43,496 nt of DNA. Origin: Actinomycetes bacterium. GTDB taxonomy: Bacteria; Actinomycetota; Actinomycetes; Actinomycetales; Microbacteriaceae. The position numbers and the translations under genes are program-made. Positions 17,110 through 25,898 of this stretch are shown here, one piece after another. The notes beneath the pieces are model-generated. The model searched no databases, was not told where the DNA came from, and saw only the letters and a program-made list of their open reading frames with translations. The DNA lies in the NCBI GenBank assembly GCA_023451265.1, contig JAEYAG010000219.1, positions 1 to 43,496 on the forward strand. Direction: 5' to 3'. The first letter of the stretch is position 1; each line of letters starts with the position of its first letter.

Positions 17110-18236
17110 GCCTGCTGCGCATCGCCATGATCGTCCCCACGAAGGATCCGCTGGGACCGCGCGGGTGGTCAGGCACTCCGCACGGGCTCGCTGAAGCGTT
17201 CCGCGCGCACGGTGCCGACGTGACCGCGATCGGCCATTTCTTCTCACCGCTGACCCGAAAGCCGGAGGCGGCTCTCGCGCGTCTGGGCGGGCGCACGAGC
17301 GCAGTCGTCGACCACGCGCCTACGCGCGTGGCCGCGCGTGGCGCGAGTTTCCAACGCCAGCTCGACACCGCAGGCGACCTCGATCTCGTGGTCGCGATCG
17401 GCACGGATGAGTATCGGCTTGAGCGCCTGCGGATCGACGCACCTGTCGTCACCTACGACGACGGCACTCTCCATCAAATGTGGGCGCACCCCGACTCCGA
17501 CATCGCGAACGGCGACTTTCCGCCTCGCGCGGTCGCGCGGTGGATCCGGACGCAACGGGACTCCCTCCGAGCCGCGGACGTGGTGTGCGTCAGCACCGGG
17601 TGGGCGGGGCAGTCGATGACTGCACATTACGGGATCGACGCCGATCGGGTGCACGTCGTCGGTATGGGGCATCGGCCTCGGGTCGCGTCTGCGGCGCGGG
17701 AGTGGTCCGTCCCGGTCTTCCTCTTCGTCGGGGTGGACTGGAGGCGGAAGAATGGGGCGCGGGTGCTGTCGGCGTTTGCGCGTGTGCGCGAGCAGCATCC
17801 AGACGCCGTGCTCCACCTCGTGGGCGGTCATCCGCCCATCGCGCAGGCCGGCGTTGTCGCCCATGGACACCTCCGCAAGGACGACCCCGGTGCGCAGCGC
17901 ACGCTGGATGATCTGTTCGCGACGGCCACCGCGTTCGTCCTGCCCAGCCTCTTCGATCCGTCACCGATCGCGTATCTGGAGGCGGCGTCCGCCGGCATCC
18001 CCGTGATCGCGACCGATCAAGGTGGCGCGGGCGAGTTGCTCGGCGACGCGGCTATCGTGGTGTCGCCGACCGATGACGACGACATCACCGAGGCCATGCT
18101 CACTCTGGCTGTGCCGCAGGAGGCCCGTCGTCGCGGCGAACTGGGAGCGCAGGCTGCGAGCAACTCGTCGTGGCACGCAGTGACCAGCCGCATCCTCGGT
18201 GCCGCAGGCATCGACGCCGCGGAGGTACGTCGTTGA
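17106..18236 (+). CDS. GT-B glycosyltransferase (family 4-like)
   Basis: A 376-residue GT-B fold enzyme. The N-terminal domain begins MSLLRIAMIVPTKDP; the C-terminal half has VFLFVGVDWRRKNG, AVLHLVGG and the donor-binding region LFDPSPIAYLEAASAGIPVIATDQGG, where the E.ASAG.PVIA block corresponds to the GT4 EX7E-type site. It probably extends the lipid-linked oligosaccharide on the cytoplasmic side. Start ATG 17106 overlaps the previous stop by ATGA. It lies directly before a WsaF-like transferase, and the two may act consecutively. Confidence 0.85.
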   Translation: MSLLRIAMIVPTKDPLGPRGWSGTPHGLAEAFRAHGADVTAIGHFFSPLTRKPEAALARLGGRTSAVVDHAPTRVAARGASFQRQLDTAGDLDLVVAIGTDEYRLERLRIDAPVVTYDDGTLHQMWAHPDSDIANGDFPPRAVARWIRTQRDSLRAADVVCVSTGWAGQSMTAHYGIDADRVHVVGMGHRPRVASAAREWSVPVFLFVGVDWRRKNGARVLSAFARVREQHPDAVLHLVGGHPPIAQAGVVAHGHLRKDDPGAQRTLDDLFATATAFVLPSLFDPSPIAYLEAASAGIPVIATDQGGAGELLGDAAIVVSPTDDDDITEAMLTLAVPQEARRRGELGAQAASNSSWHAVTSRILGAAGIDAAEVRR

Positions 18237-19477
18237 GCGCCGGGCACGTGTTCCGTTCGTTGACCCGCGGCGCGTCCCGGGCGACCGGTATCGTCCGTGA
18301 CGATGGCTTCCGCGCGCTGGCGCAGCGAATCGCCCGCCGAGCGTACGAGCGGTTGGACGCAGCGAGTCTGCTCGACGCACTCCTCGACGACGACGTCATG
18401 GACTCGTCGAATCTTCAGCTCCCCGTGCCCGACGCCCGTCCACGGCAGGGCGTGCCGCTGCGGATCGGCTGGGTCACGACCCCGCCGGCGCCCGGTTCCG
18501 GCGGGCACACGACGTTGTTCCGCATGGTCCAGTCGCTGGAGGATGCGGGCCACGAGTGCAGAATCTATTTGTATGACCGCTACGGCGGCGATCACCTGGC
18601 ACACGAGCGCGTGGTGCGGCAGTGGTGGCCGGACCTGCGAGCGCAGGTGCTCGACGCCCGCGAGGGCATCGCCGACCTGGACGCGTGCGTCGCCACAGCC
18701 TGGGACAGTGCTCATGTCTTGGCCCGGCGCGGCGAAGGACCAATGCGGCGGCTCTACTTCATCCAGGACTTCGAGCCCTACTTCTATGGACGCGGAGCGA
18801 TGTATGCGCTGGCGGAGGACACCTATCGTTTCGGCTATCGCAACATCGCTCTCGGTCGAATGGTCGCCGGTCTGCTGCGTAGCGAGATCGGGATCGATCC
18901 CGATGAGACCAGTTATGGGTGTGACACCTCGATCTACCACGTCCTCGATGGTCGCCAACGGCGTGGCGTCGTCGCGTTCGTTCGCCCCGAGGTAGCGCGG
19001 CGGGGCTTCTGGCTCGTCAGGCTCGCGCTGCAACGCTTCCACCGCATGCACCCGGACGTGCCCATCCACACGTATGGTGCTGTCGTCGACGGACTCGACT
19101 TTCCCGCGATTCAGCACGGCAAGCTGACACCGGCCGAACTCAACGAGCTGTACAACTCTTGTGTCGCAGGGCTGACGCTGTCGTTCACCAACATCTCGCT
19201 CGTCGCTGAGGAGATGCTCGCTGCGGGTGTGATCCCGGTCGTGAACGACTCGACGCTCGCCCGTGCCGATCTCGCGAACGACCACGTGCGGTGGGTGCAG
19301 CCGACCCCGCAGGCCCTCGCGGAGGGGCTCAGCGCGATTGTGTCCGAACCCAGGGCAGCCGACGTGTCCGCGGCCGCATCCGCTTCGGTGCACTCCGTCG
19401 GATGGACCCGCGCGCAAGCAGACGTCCGTCGCATCATCGAGGACGAGGTCTACGGCCCGAGCCACGGGGAGGGCTGA
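18233..19477 (+). CDS. WsaF-like rhamnosyltransferase-type glycosyltransferase
   Basis: A 414-residue GT-B enzyme resembling WsaF, the beta-1,2-rhamnosyltransferase of Geobacillus S-layer glycan assembly. The diagnostic segment YFIQDFEPYFYGRGAMYALA lies near residues 175-195 and is followed by ETSYGCDTSIYH and a C-terminal donor region around LSFTNISLVAEEMLAAGVIPV. The start is TTG at 18233, overlapping the upstream stop, with GGAGG about 8 bases upstream. No dTDP-rhamnose genes are present in the window, so if it is a rhamnosyltransferase its donor is made elsewhere; the family also covers other sugars. Confidence 0.8.
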   Translation: MSAGHVFRSLTRGASRATGIVRDDGFRALAQRIARRAYERLDAASLLDALLDDDVMDSSNLQLPVPDARPRQGVPLRIGWVTTPPAPGSGGHTTLFRMVQSLEDAGHECRIYLYDRYGGDHLAHERVVRQWWPDLRAQVLDAREGIADLDACVATAWDSAHVLARRGEGPMRRLYFIQDFEPYFYGRGAMYALAEDTYRFGYRNIALGRMVAGLLRSEIGIDPDETSYGCDTSIYHVLDGRQRRGVVAFVRPEVARRGFWLVRLALQRFHRMHPDVPIHTYGAVVDGLDFPAIQHGKLTPAELNELYNSCVAGLTLSFTNISLVAEEMLAAGVIPVVNDSTLARADLANDHVRWVQPTPQALAEGLSAIVSEPRAADVSAAASASVHSVGWTRAQADVRRIIEDEVYGPSHGEG

Positions 19478-19478
19478 G

Positions 19479-20993
19479 GTGGCAAGAGTTCCGGTCTCGG
19501 ATGAGTCAGCGGTCGCGGCGCCTTTGGGCGGTGCCGCGGCATCCAGTGTGGCCTGGATGACGGCTCAGAAGTGGGTCGTACGCCTGGCGGGACTGGCGAC
19601 GATCGCGATCCTCACGCGACTCGTGAGCCCCGCGGAGTTCGGCACGATCGCCGTCGCATCGACGATCCTGCCCTTCTTGTACCTCATCAGCGATCTCGGC
19701 TTTGCGACCTACATCGTGCAGGCGCAGAAGGCTGACCGTCGAACAGTCAGCACCGCATTCTGGTTCTCGATCACGGTCGGCGCGGCGCTCACCGTCCTCC
19801 TGATCGTTGCGGCGCCGCTCGTGGCCGCCCTGTTCGGAGCACCTGACGCGGCGCCGGTGATCCGCGTGCTTGCACTCACCGTCCCGTTGACGGCCCTGTC
19901 GTCAGTCCCCATCGCGCTGCTGAGGCGGTCGATGCGGTTCCAGGCTCTGGCGGCCCAATCGCTCGCCGCCTCCCTCATCGCGCAGGTCGTCGCTGTCGTC
20001 CTCGCGTTCTCCGGCGCAGGAGTGTGGGCCCTCGTCGCGCAGTCGCTTGCGGCACAGGTGGTGACGACATTGCTCGTGATCATCGCCGCGCGCTGGATGC
20101 CCGCGTGGTCGTTCTCGATCGCAGAGTTCACCGTGATGGCCCGCTTCGGCACTCAGGTCCTCGGCGTCGAGCTGGTGGCGATGGGGCGCGCTGCCGCGGA
20201 GGCTGCGATCATCACGCACGCCCTGGGCCTGACGACGCTCGGGTATCTCACGATTGCGCAGCGGCTGGTGCAAGTCGTACAAGATCTGACCGGCTCGGCC
20301 GTGTTGCCCGTCGCGACCGTCGCCTTCGCGAAGATGCGTGGGGAGGGGCCGCGGACGCAACGGGCGTACCTCCGTGCGCTCGGACTCGCGTATGCCTGCA
20401 TGGCGGCGCCGCTCCTGCTCGTCGCCGTCGCCGCGCCGCTCATCGTGCCGATCGTCTTCGGAGATGGTTGGGAGCAGAGCTTCCCGTTGACGCAGGTACT
20501 CGCCGTGGCCGGCATCGTCGTCGTCGGCGCGACACTGGACCAGGGACTGTTCTATGCGCTCGGTCGGCCGGGGCGGTGGTTGGTCTATGCGGTCGCCATC
20601 GATGCGCTGACCGTCGCGGTGACGGCAGTGACGGCGCAATGGGGCATTCTGCCTGTCGTGTGGGGATTCCTCGGCGTCACCGTGATCGCGACCATCACGC
20701 GCTGGTTCCTGGTCGCCAAGCTGCTCGACGCGCCCGTTGTCCGCGTCGCGAAGCCGTTCGGCTACCTTGCGGCAACCGTGGTGTTCTGTGGCGCCGCTGG
20801 GCTGGCCGTCGTCACCGTGACGAGCGATTGGGGGGCGGTGCTCCGTATCATCGCGGCAGGGGCGACGATCCTCGTCGTGCATCTCGGCGTCACCGCGCTC
20901 CTTGCCCGGCAGACGCTCGCCGACCTCCGAAGATACGGAGGGAAGGTGCTCGCTCGTATGCGGCGCGAGAGGAAAGAGGAACAGACCACCTGA
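19479..20993 (+). CDS. Wzx-type lipopolysaccharide/exopolysaccharide flippase
   Basis: A 504-residue polytopic membrane protein of the MOP superfamily. After a short hydrophilic N-terminus, hydrophobic segments run throughout (for example around LAGLATIAILTRLV, ALTVLLIVAAPLVAALF, ALVAQSLAAQVVTTLLVI), giving roughly 12-14 helices. SPAEFGTIAVAS and SDLGFATYIVQA are typical of the Wzx/RfbX family. It should flip undecaprenyl-linked repeat units across the membrane. The GTG at 19479 lies one base after the preceding stop and is preceded by GGGGAGGG. The next gene overlaps its stop by a single base (TGATG). Confidence 0.88.
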   Translation: MARVPVSDESAVAAPLGGAAASSVAWMTAQKWVVRLAGLATIAILTRLVSPAEFGTIAVASTILPFLYLISDLGFATYIVQAQKADRRTVSTAFWFSITVGAALTVLLIVAAPLVAALFGAPDAAPVIRVLALTVPLTALSSVPIALLRRSMRFQALAAQSLAASLIAQVVAVVLAFSGAGVWALVAQSLAAQVVTTLLVIIAARWMPAWSFSIAEFTVMARFGTQVLGVELVAMGRAAAEAAIITHALGLTTLGYLTIAQRLVQVVQDLTGSAVLPVATVAFAKMRGEGPRTQRAYLRALGLAYACMAAPLLLVAVAAPLIVPIVFGDGWEQSFPLTQVLAVAGIVVVGATLDQGLFYALGRPGRWLVYAVAIDALTVAVTAVTAQWGILPVVWGFLGVTVIATITRWFLVAKLLDAPVVRVAKPFGYLAATVVFCGAAGLAVVTVTSDWGAVLRIIAAGATILVVHLGVTALLARQTLADLRRYGGKVLARMRRERKEEQTT

Positions 20994-22552
20994 TGCGCAC
21001 ACTCATCCACCATCTGATCGCGCACCGCGCTCAGTCGCATCCGGACGACCCCGCGCTCACCTACCGTGACGTGACGGTCACCTATGGCGAACTTTGGCGA
21101 GACACCGTCGGCTCCGCCCGACAGCTCAGCGGACTGGGGGTTCGCCGTGGCGACCGCGTCGCCGTGTACCTCGAGAAGCGTCTGGAGACCGTCGCGGCTC
21201 TGTTCGGTGTCTCGGCCGCCGGGGGAGTGTTCGTCCCGATCAATCACGTGCTCAAGCCTGCGCAGGTCGGTCATATCCTCACCGACAGCGGTGCGCGGAT
21301 CCTCGTGACCTCCGCTGAGCGCCTTGGCCAACTGACTGCTGCTCTGGCCGGCAGCGCCGTCGAGCAGATCATCGTCGTGGGCGAGACGCTCCCGGAGGTC
21401 GGCGGCGACCACGGCGTCCACCTTTGGGACGCGACCCCGGTCGCAGCCGACGACATCGGCACCGGCTCGGCCATCGATGTCGACCCAGCCGCGATCCTCT
21501 ACACCTCCGGCAGCACCGGCAGGCCCAAGGGCGTCGTGCTCAGCCACCGGAACCTCATCGTCGGCGCCGAGAGCGTCAGCACGTACCTACACAACACAAG
21601 CGACGACGTGATCCTGAGCGTGCTGCCGCTGAGCTTCGACGCAGGTCTCAGCCAGCTCACGACGGCCTTCGCGGTCGGTGCGCATTGCGTGCTCATGAAC
21701 TACCTGCTGCCGCGCGACGTCGTCAAGCTGTGCACGGCACACGGCGTCACGGGGCTCACCTGCGTCCCGCCGTTGTGGCTGCAACTGGCATCCGTCGACT
21801 GGCCCGAAGAGACCGCGGCACGGTTGCGGTACTGGGCCAACACCGGGGGCAGGATGCCCAAGACGACACTCGACCGGCTGCGCGCGACCTTCACGCAGGC
21901 CGACCCCTATCTCATGTACGGGCTGACCGAGGCGTTCCGCTCGACGTATCTCGACCCGGCCGAGGTCGATCGTCGTCCCGGTTCCATCGGCAAGGCGATC
22001 CCGAACGCCGAGGTTCTCGTGCTGCGGCCCGACGGCACGCGCTGCGAGCCCGGCGAGCCCGGTGAGCTTGTGCATCGCGGGGCGCTGGTCGCGCTGGGGT
22101 ACTGGAACGACCCGGTGCGCACCGCCGAGCGGTTCCGTCCCGTCGCGCACATCGGCCAAGACTGGCGAGCGCCCGAACTGGCCGTTTGGTCGGGTGACAC
22201 CGTCGTCGCCGACGAAGAGGGCTTCCTCTCGTTCGTCGGCCGCGCCGACGACATGATCAAGACGTCGGGATACCGCGTCAGCCCGACCGAGATCGAAGAG
22301 GCCGTCTACGGCACCGGGCTCGTCCGCGACGTGGTGGCGATCGGAGTCGCCGACGAGGCATTGGGACAGCGCATTGTGCTCGTCGTCAGCGCTGGGGCTG
22401 AGGCGCTCGACGAGCGTGAGCTCGTTGCCGCGCTGCGTCCGACACTGCCCGCCTATATGCTCCCGTCCAGGGTGCAGATCCGCGACGATCTGCCGCGTTC
22501 CCCCAACGGAAAGTTCGACCGACCGCGCATCGCAGCAGAGGTGTCCGCATGA
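20993..22552 (+). CDS. AMP-forming acyl/aminoacyl ligase (exosortase-A-associated type)
   Basis: A 519-residue ANL-superfamily adenylating enzyme. Core motifs are complete: YTSGSTGRPKG at residues 170-180, YLMYGLTEA, WSGDTVVADEEGF, GRADDMIKTSGYRVSP and the C-terminal PNGKFDR with the adenylation lysine near residue 506. It activates a carboxylic acid as AMP ester and should load it on the carrier protein encoded at 23797. Closest family by context is the acyl-CoA ligase of exosortase-A loci, which travels with the same decarboxylase, carrier protein and AsnB-like protein; VinN in vicenistatin biosynthesis is a functional parallel for amino-acid loading. Substrate is unknown; an amino acid is inferred because the next gene is an amino-acid decarboxylase. 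One-base overlap with the flippase, ATGA overlap with the next gene. Confidence 0.88.
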   Translation: MRTLIHHLIAHRAQSHPDDPALTYRDVTVTYGELWRDTVGSARQLSGLGVRRGDRVAVYLEKRLETVAALFGVSAAGGVFVPINHVLKPAQVGHILTDSGARILVTSAERLGQLTAALAGSAVEQIIVVGETLPEVGGDHGVHLWDATPVAADDIGTGSAIDVDPAAILYTSGSTGRPKGVVLSHRNLIVGAESVSTYLHNTSDDVILSVLPLSFDAGLSQLTTAFAVGAHCVLMNYLLPRDVVKLCTAHGVTGLTCVPPLWLQLASVDWPEETAARLRYWANTGGRMPKTTLDRLRATFTQADPYLMYGLTEAFRSTYLDPAEVDRRPGSIGKAIPNAEVLVLRPDGTRCEPGEPGELVHRGALVALGYWNDPVRTAERFRPVAHIGQDWRAPELAVWSGDTVVADEEGFLSFVGRADDMIKTSGYRVSPTEIEEAVYGTGLVRDVVAIGVADEALGQRIVLVVSAGAEALDERELVAALRPTLPAYMLPSRVQIRDDLPRSPNGKFDRPRIAAEVSA

Positions 22553-23772
22553 AGCCCCACGAACACGTCGCCGCCTTCGGCACGATCGACGGCGAGCTCC
22601 GCCTCGGCGGGCAGCCGCTGAGTCGGCTCGCCGCACGTGTGGGCTCCACCCCGTTCTTCGCGTACGACCGTGGCCTCATCGATGCTCGCGTCGATCTGCT
22701 GCGCAGCATGCTGCCCGCACGCGTCGAGCTCAGTTATGCAATGAAGGCGAACCCGATGCCGGCGGTCGTGCAGCACCTCGCGACCCGCGTCGACCGTATC
22801 GACGTCGCGTCGGCTGGCGAGATGCAGCACGCCCTCGACACGCGGATCCGCCCTGACCGCGTCAGCTTCGCCGGACCGGGCAAGACGCCCGCCGAGATCC
22901 GGCAGGCGGTCGCGGCGGGGATCATCGTCGAAGTCGAGTCGCCGACCGAGCTGCGCCGAGTCGCGGATGCCGGCGATGCGCTCGGCCTGCACCCGCACGT
23001 CGCCGTGCGCGTCAATCCCGACTTCGCCGTGAAGGGCTCGGGCATGCGCATGGGCGGCGGTCCCCAGCAGTTCGGCATCGACGCGGAGCAGGTGCCCGGC
23101 GTGCTCGCCGAGTTCGGCGCGGCGGTGGACGTTCTCGGGTTCCACGTGTTCGCGGGGTCGCAGAACCTCAATGCCGAGATCATCGCGGAGGCGCAGGGGC
23201 GCACCGTCGATCTGGTCACCGGCCTGGCCGAGTATCTGCGCTCGCCGCTGCGGTACCTGAACCTGGGCGGCGGCTTCGGCATCCCATACACAGAGAAGGA
23301 CCAGCCCCTCGATCTCGCCGCCGTGGCGGAGAACCTCGGTGCCCTCGTCGATGGACCGATCGCAGAGCGCTTCCCGGAGGCGAGCCCCGTCATCGAACTC
23401 GGACGCTTCCTGATCGGCGAGTCGGGCGTCTACGTCACGCGCGTCGTCGATCGCAAGATCTCGCGCGGCAAGACCTTCCTCGTCGTCGACGGCGGCATGC
23501 ACCACCAGCTCGCAGCCTCGGGCAACTTCGGCCAGGCGATCCGGCGCAACTATCCCGTCGTCGTCGGCAACCGCGCGGCAGAGGCGGGGGAGGATGCCGT
23601 CACCGTCGTCGGATGCCTCTGCACGCCGCTCGATCTGCTCGGCGACGACATCGCCCTGCCGCCCGCCGAGATCGACGACCTCGTCGTGATCTTCCAGCAG
23701 GGCGCCTATGGTCTCACCGCCAGCCCCACCGCCTTCCTCGGGCATCCGGCACCCGCCGAAGTGCTCGTCTGA
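22549..23772 (+). CDS. fold-III PLP-dependent decarboxylase (DAP/ornithine decarboxylase-like)
   Basis: A 407-residue alanine-racemase-fold decarboxylase. K66 in YAMKANP is the PLP lysine; FHVFAGSQNLNAEI, LNLGGGFGIPY (phosphate-binding glycine loop), ELGRFLIGESGVY, the cross-subunit cysteine region CLCTPLD and QQGAYG follow in the usual order. Free-standing diaminopimelate decarboxylase normally has EPGR and CES; ELGR and CTP here mark the variant linked to exosortase-A loci and to BtrK/VinO, enzymes that decarboxylate an aminoacyl group bound to a carrier protein. Together with the ligase before it and the carrier protein after it, this suggests decarboxylation on the carrier (inference). 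Overlaps the ligase by ATGA; 24 bases separate it from the carrier-protein gene. Confidence 0.88.
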   Translation: MKPHEHVAAFGTIDGELRLGGQPLSRLAARVGSTPFFAYDRGLIDARVDLLRSMLPARVELSYAMKANPMPAVVQHLATRVDRIDVASAGEMQHALDTRIRPDRVSFAGPGKTPAEIRQAVAAGIIVEVESPTELRRVADAGDALGLHPHVAVRVNPDFAVKGSGMRMGGGPQQFGIDAEQVPGVLAEFGAAVDVLGFHVFAGSQNLNAEIIAEAQGRTVDLVTGLAEYLRSPLRYLNLGGGFGIPYTEKDQPLDLAAVAENLGALVDGPIAERFPEASPVIELGRFLIGESGVYVTRVVDRKISRGKTFLVVDGGMHHQLAASGNFGQAIRRNYPVVVGNRAAEAGEDAVTVVGCLCTPLDLLGDDIALPPAEIDDLVVIFQQGAYGLTASPTAFLGHPAPAEVLV

Positions 23773-23796
23773 AAAACCACTCACAAGGAGACCCAC

Positions 23797-24054
23797 ATGG
23801 CCACCGAATCACTCACCGCTGTTCGTGAAGTGCTCATCGACGCTCTCGAGCTCGCACAGGCACCCGAAGAGTTGCAGCCCGATACCGCCCTGTTCGGGGC
23901 GCTGCCCGAGCTCGACTCGTTCGGCGTCGTCGCTCTTGTGGGTGCACTCGAGGACCGCTTCGACATCACGATCGACGACGACGAGTTCGGTGCCGAGCTG
24001 TTCGAGAACGTCGGAACGCTCACGGCGTTCGTCGACGGCAAGCTCGCGGGCTGA
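23797..24054 (+). CDS. acyl carrier protein
   Basis: An 85-residue acidic, four-helix carrier protein. The phosphopantetheine attachment serine is S41 in ELDSFGVVAL, the DS(L/F/M) motif at the start of helix 2. AAGGAGA just before the ATG is the strongest ribosome site in the operon, in keeping with a carrier protein needed in excess. It lies between the decarboxylase and the AsnB-like gene and is the obvious partner of both the ligase and the decarboxylase. The phosphopantetheinyl transferase AcpS is encoded at the right edge of the window and could activate it. Confidence 0.9.
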   Translation: MATESLTAVREVLIDALELAQAPEELQPDTALFGALPELDSFGVVALVGALEDRFDITIDDDEFGAELFENVGTLTAFVDGKLAG

Positions 24055-24057
24055 CGC

Positions 24058-25779
24058 GTGGATTCAGCGGCACGGCTCGCTGGCTTCGCGGCTCGCAGCG
24101 GGGGTCGGGCGACGGTCGATGGACCGGTCACGGGTGAACTGGTGCACGCGGGCGTTTGCGTGCAATGGTGGGGGGTCGACCCGTTGCCGGGAACGCCCAC
24201 CGTGCTGCCGCTCTCGCGGGTGCGGCGCACCGATACCGGTGTGGTCGACGGCGTCGAACTGGCACAGCGAATCGCCGACGACCCGCGTGCTGCTGAGCAA
24301 CTGCTGCCGCCGTTCGCCGCTGCCGTGCACGAGTCGGCGTCTGTTGCCGTCACAGCCGACGCGATGGGGTTTCGGCCGATATACGTTGCGCGCGGAGAGG
24401 CTCCGTCCGACGCGATCGTGTCGACCTCCGCACTCTCCGCGGCACGCGCCATCGCAGCGCCCCTCGACGAGACTGCGGTGGCTGTCCAATCGTTGCTGGG
24501 GTGGCAGCTGGGCCAACGCACACTGCATGTCGGGGTACAGAAGCTCGCACCCCGTGCGCTGGCGCGTATCGATGCAGGCGGCGTCGAGGTCAGCGAGCAA
24601 CCCGTCGAGCAGCAGGCACAGCTCTCGCTCGACGACGCAGTGCAACGCGCCGCGACGCTGCTGCGTCGCTCGCTCGGGTCGCTCCTGGATGATCATCCCG
24701 GCGCCGTGCTGCAACTGACCGGCGGGCAGGACTCGCGATTGCTGCTCAGCGCGATCCCCGCGGCGCGGCGGCGGGGTCTGCAGGCGATGACCCTGGGCGT
24801 GCCCGGCGGCGGAGACGTCGAAGTGGCGCGACGGCTGGCTGCTCGCGATGGTCTCATCCACGAGGTTCGTCCCTTGCGGGGTGTCGACGGGATCTCTCCC
24901 GTGCAGGCATGGGAGATGTGCATCAACGCCGCCGAGCGACTCGACGGCACCTCTGACCCCCTTGCTCTCGCCGTGCTGGACATCGCCGAGGGCGCGTTCG
25001 AGCAGGGCACGCGAATCTCAGGGCTGGGGGGTGAGATCGCGCGCGGGTTCTACTATCTGGGGCGCGTACGCGATCGAACGTACTCCCGCGCGGATGCCGA
25101 GCGGCTCGCGGCCTGGCGCATGTTCGTGAACGAGTCCGTCGAGCCAGGACTCGTGGATGAAGGGTTCGCCGGGTGGGCGCGCGGCGCAGCGGTGGATTCG
25201 GTGCACGACGCCCTCCGTGTTGGCGGCGACGAATGGTACCGCGCCACCGATGACCTCTACCTTCGGCATCGAATGCAGCGCTGGGCTGGGGTCACCGACG
25301 CTGCCGTGGCAGATCGCCGACTCGTGCTCAACCCGATGCTGCACCCGGAATTCCTGTCCATCGCGGCTCGGCTTGACCCGGCGGACAAGTCCGCGTCGCG
25401 GTTCTTGTCTCAGCTGCAGGTGGAACTCGATCCCGATCTCGCTCGCATACCGCTGGAAGGTCGCCCTGCGCCGATCGCGTATGCGCGGGCTGGTCTGATC
25501 TCGTCAGCGCGGCAGAATGTCAGCCGCCTGCGTAAGGGTGCGCACAAAGCGATGCAGCGCGCTCGCCGAGGGAATCGCCCGCCAGCGGGCGGTGAGCAGC
25601 TCGCTGCGCTTGTTGTCCAGGCGTGGCGCGATGATCCGGATCGCGTGGCGCCTGCCGCCTCCACTGGCTTCGTTCGCACGGCATGGCTCGACGAGGTTCT
25701 CAGCGGGACGATCGAACCTCGCCCCAGTTCCGTAGGGTTTGTGACCAGTCTCGTCGTTGCGGCAAACGGGACCGTGTGA
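24058..25779 (+). CDS. asparagine-synthetase-like protein without a glutaminase cysteine
   Basis: A 573-residue protein with the ATP-pyrophosphatase domain of class B asparagine synthetases: the PPi loop LTGGQDSRLLL (residues 220-230) and GLGGEIARGFYY. The N-terminal ~200 residues keep the outline of the class II glutaminase domain but there is no Cys at position 2; the GTG at 24058 is preceded in frame by the stop TGA at 24052, so no longer N-terminus is possible. It should therefore not use glutamine. Related enzymes with the same loss (beta-lactam synthetase, lasso-peptide cyclases) adenylate a carboxylate and let another amine attack it. With the preceding ligase, decarboxylase and carrier protein it probably forms an amide in a glycan decoration (inference). 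Last gene of the coupled run; three bases after the carrier-protein stop. Confidence 0.82.
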   Translation: MDSAARLAGFAARSGGRATVDGPVTGELVHAGVCVQWWGVDPLPGTPTVLPLSRVRRTDTGVVDGVELAQRIADDPRAAEQLLPPFAAAVHESASVAVTADAMGFRPIYVARGEAPSDAIVSTSALSAARAIAAPLDETAVAVQSLLGWQLGQRTLHVGVQKLAPRALARIDAGGVEVSEQPVEQQAQLSLDDAVQRAATLLRRSLGSLLDDHPGAVLQLTGGQDSRLLLSAIPAARRRGLQAMTLGVPGGGDVEVARRLAARDGLIHEVRPLRGVDGISPVQAWEMCINAAERLDGTSDPLALAVLDIAEGAFEQGTRISGLGGEIARGFYYLGRVRDRTYSRADAERLAAWRMFVNESVEPGLVDEGFAGWARGAAVDSVHDALRVGGDEWYRATDDLYLRHRMQRWAGVTDAAVADRRLVLNPMLHPEFLSIAARLDPADKSASRFLSQLQVELDPDLARIPLEGRPAPIAYARAGLISSARQNVSRLRKGAHKAMQRARRGNRPPAGGEQLAALVVQAWRDDPDRVAPAASTGFVRTAWLDEVLSGTIEPRPSSVGFVTSLVVAANGTV

Positions 25780-25832
25780 CGCCGAGGAGCGTCGGCAGCG
25801 CAGAGCACATGAGAGACATCTAACGGCTCTCA
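25778..25832 (+). terminator. possible terminator after the polysaccharide operon (two hairpins)
   Basis: GACGC (25778-25782) pairs with GCGTC (25789-25793), or alternatively GCCGA (25781-25785) with TCGGC (25792-25796). A second dyad, TGAGAG (25810-25815) and CTCTCA (25827-25832), follows. The stems are short and have no T tract, so termination is plausible rather than certain. Confidence 0.3.
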
Positions 25833-25898
25833 GCTTGGACATCGGTGGGGCTGGCGGTTTCCATAGTCGTGTACGTCACGCACGCATGCGCCGAAATC

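Noticed and set aside
20024..20992. N-terminal extension of the AMP-forming ligase
   Set aside because: It is the out-of-frame shadow of the flippase; the ligase begins at 20993, where the family sequence starts.
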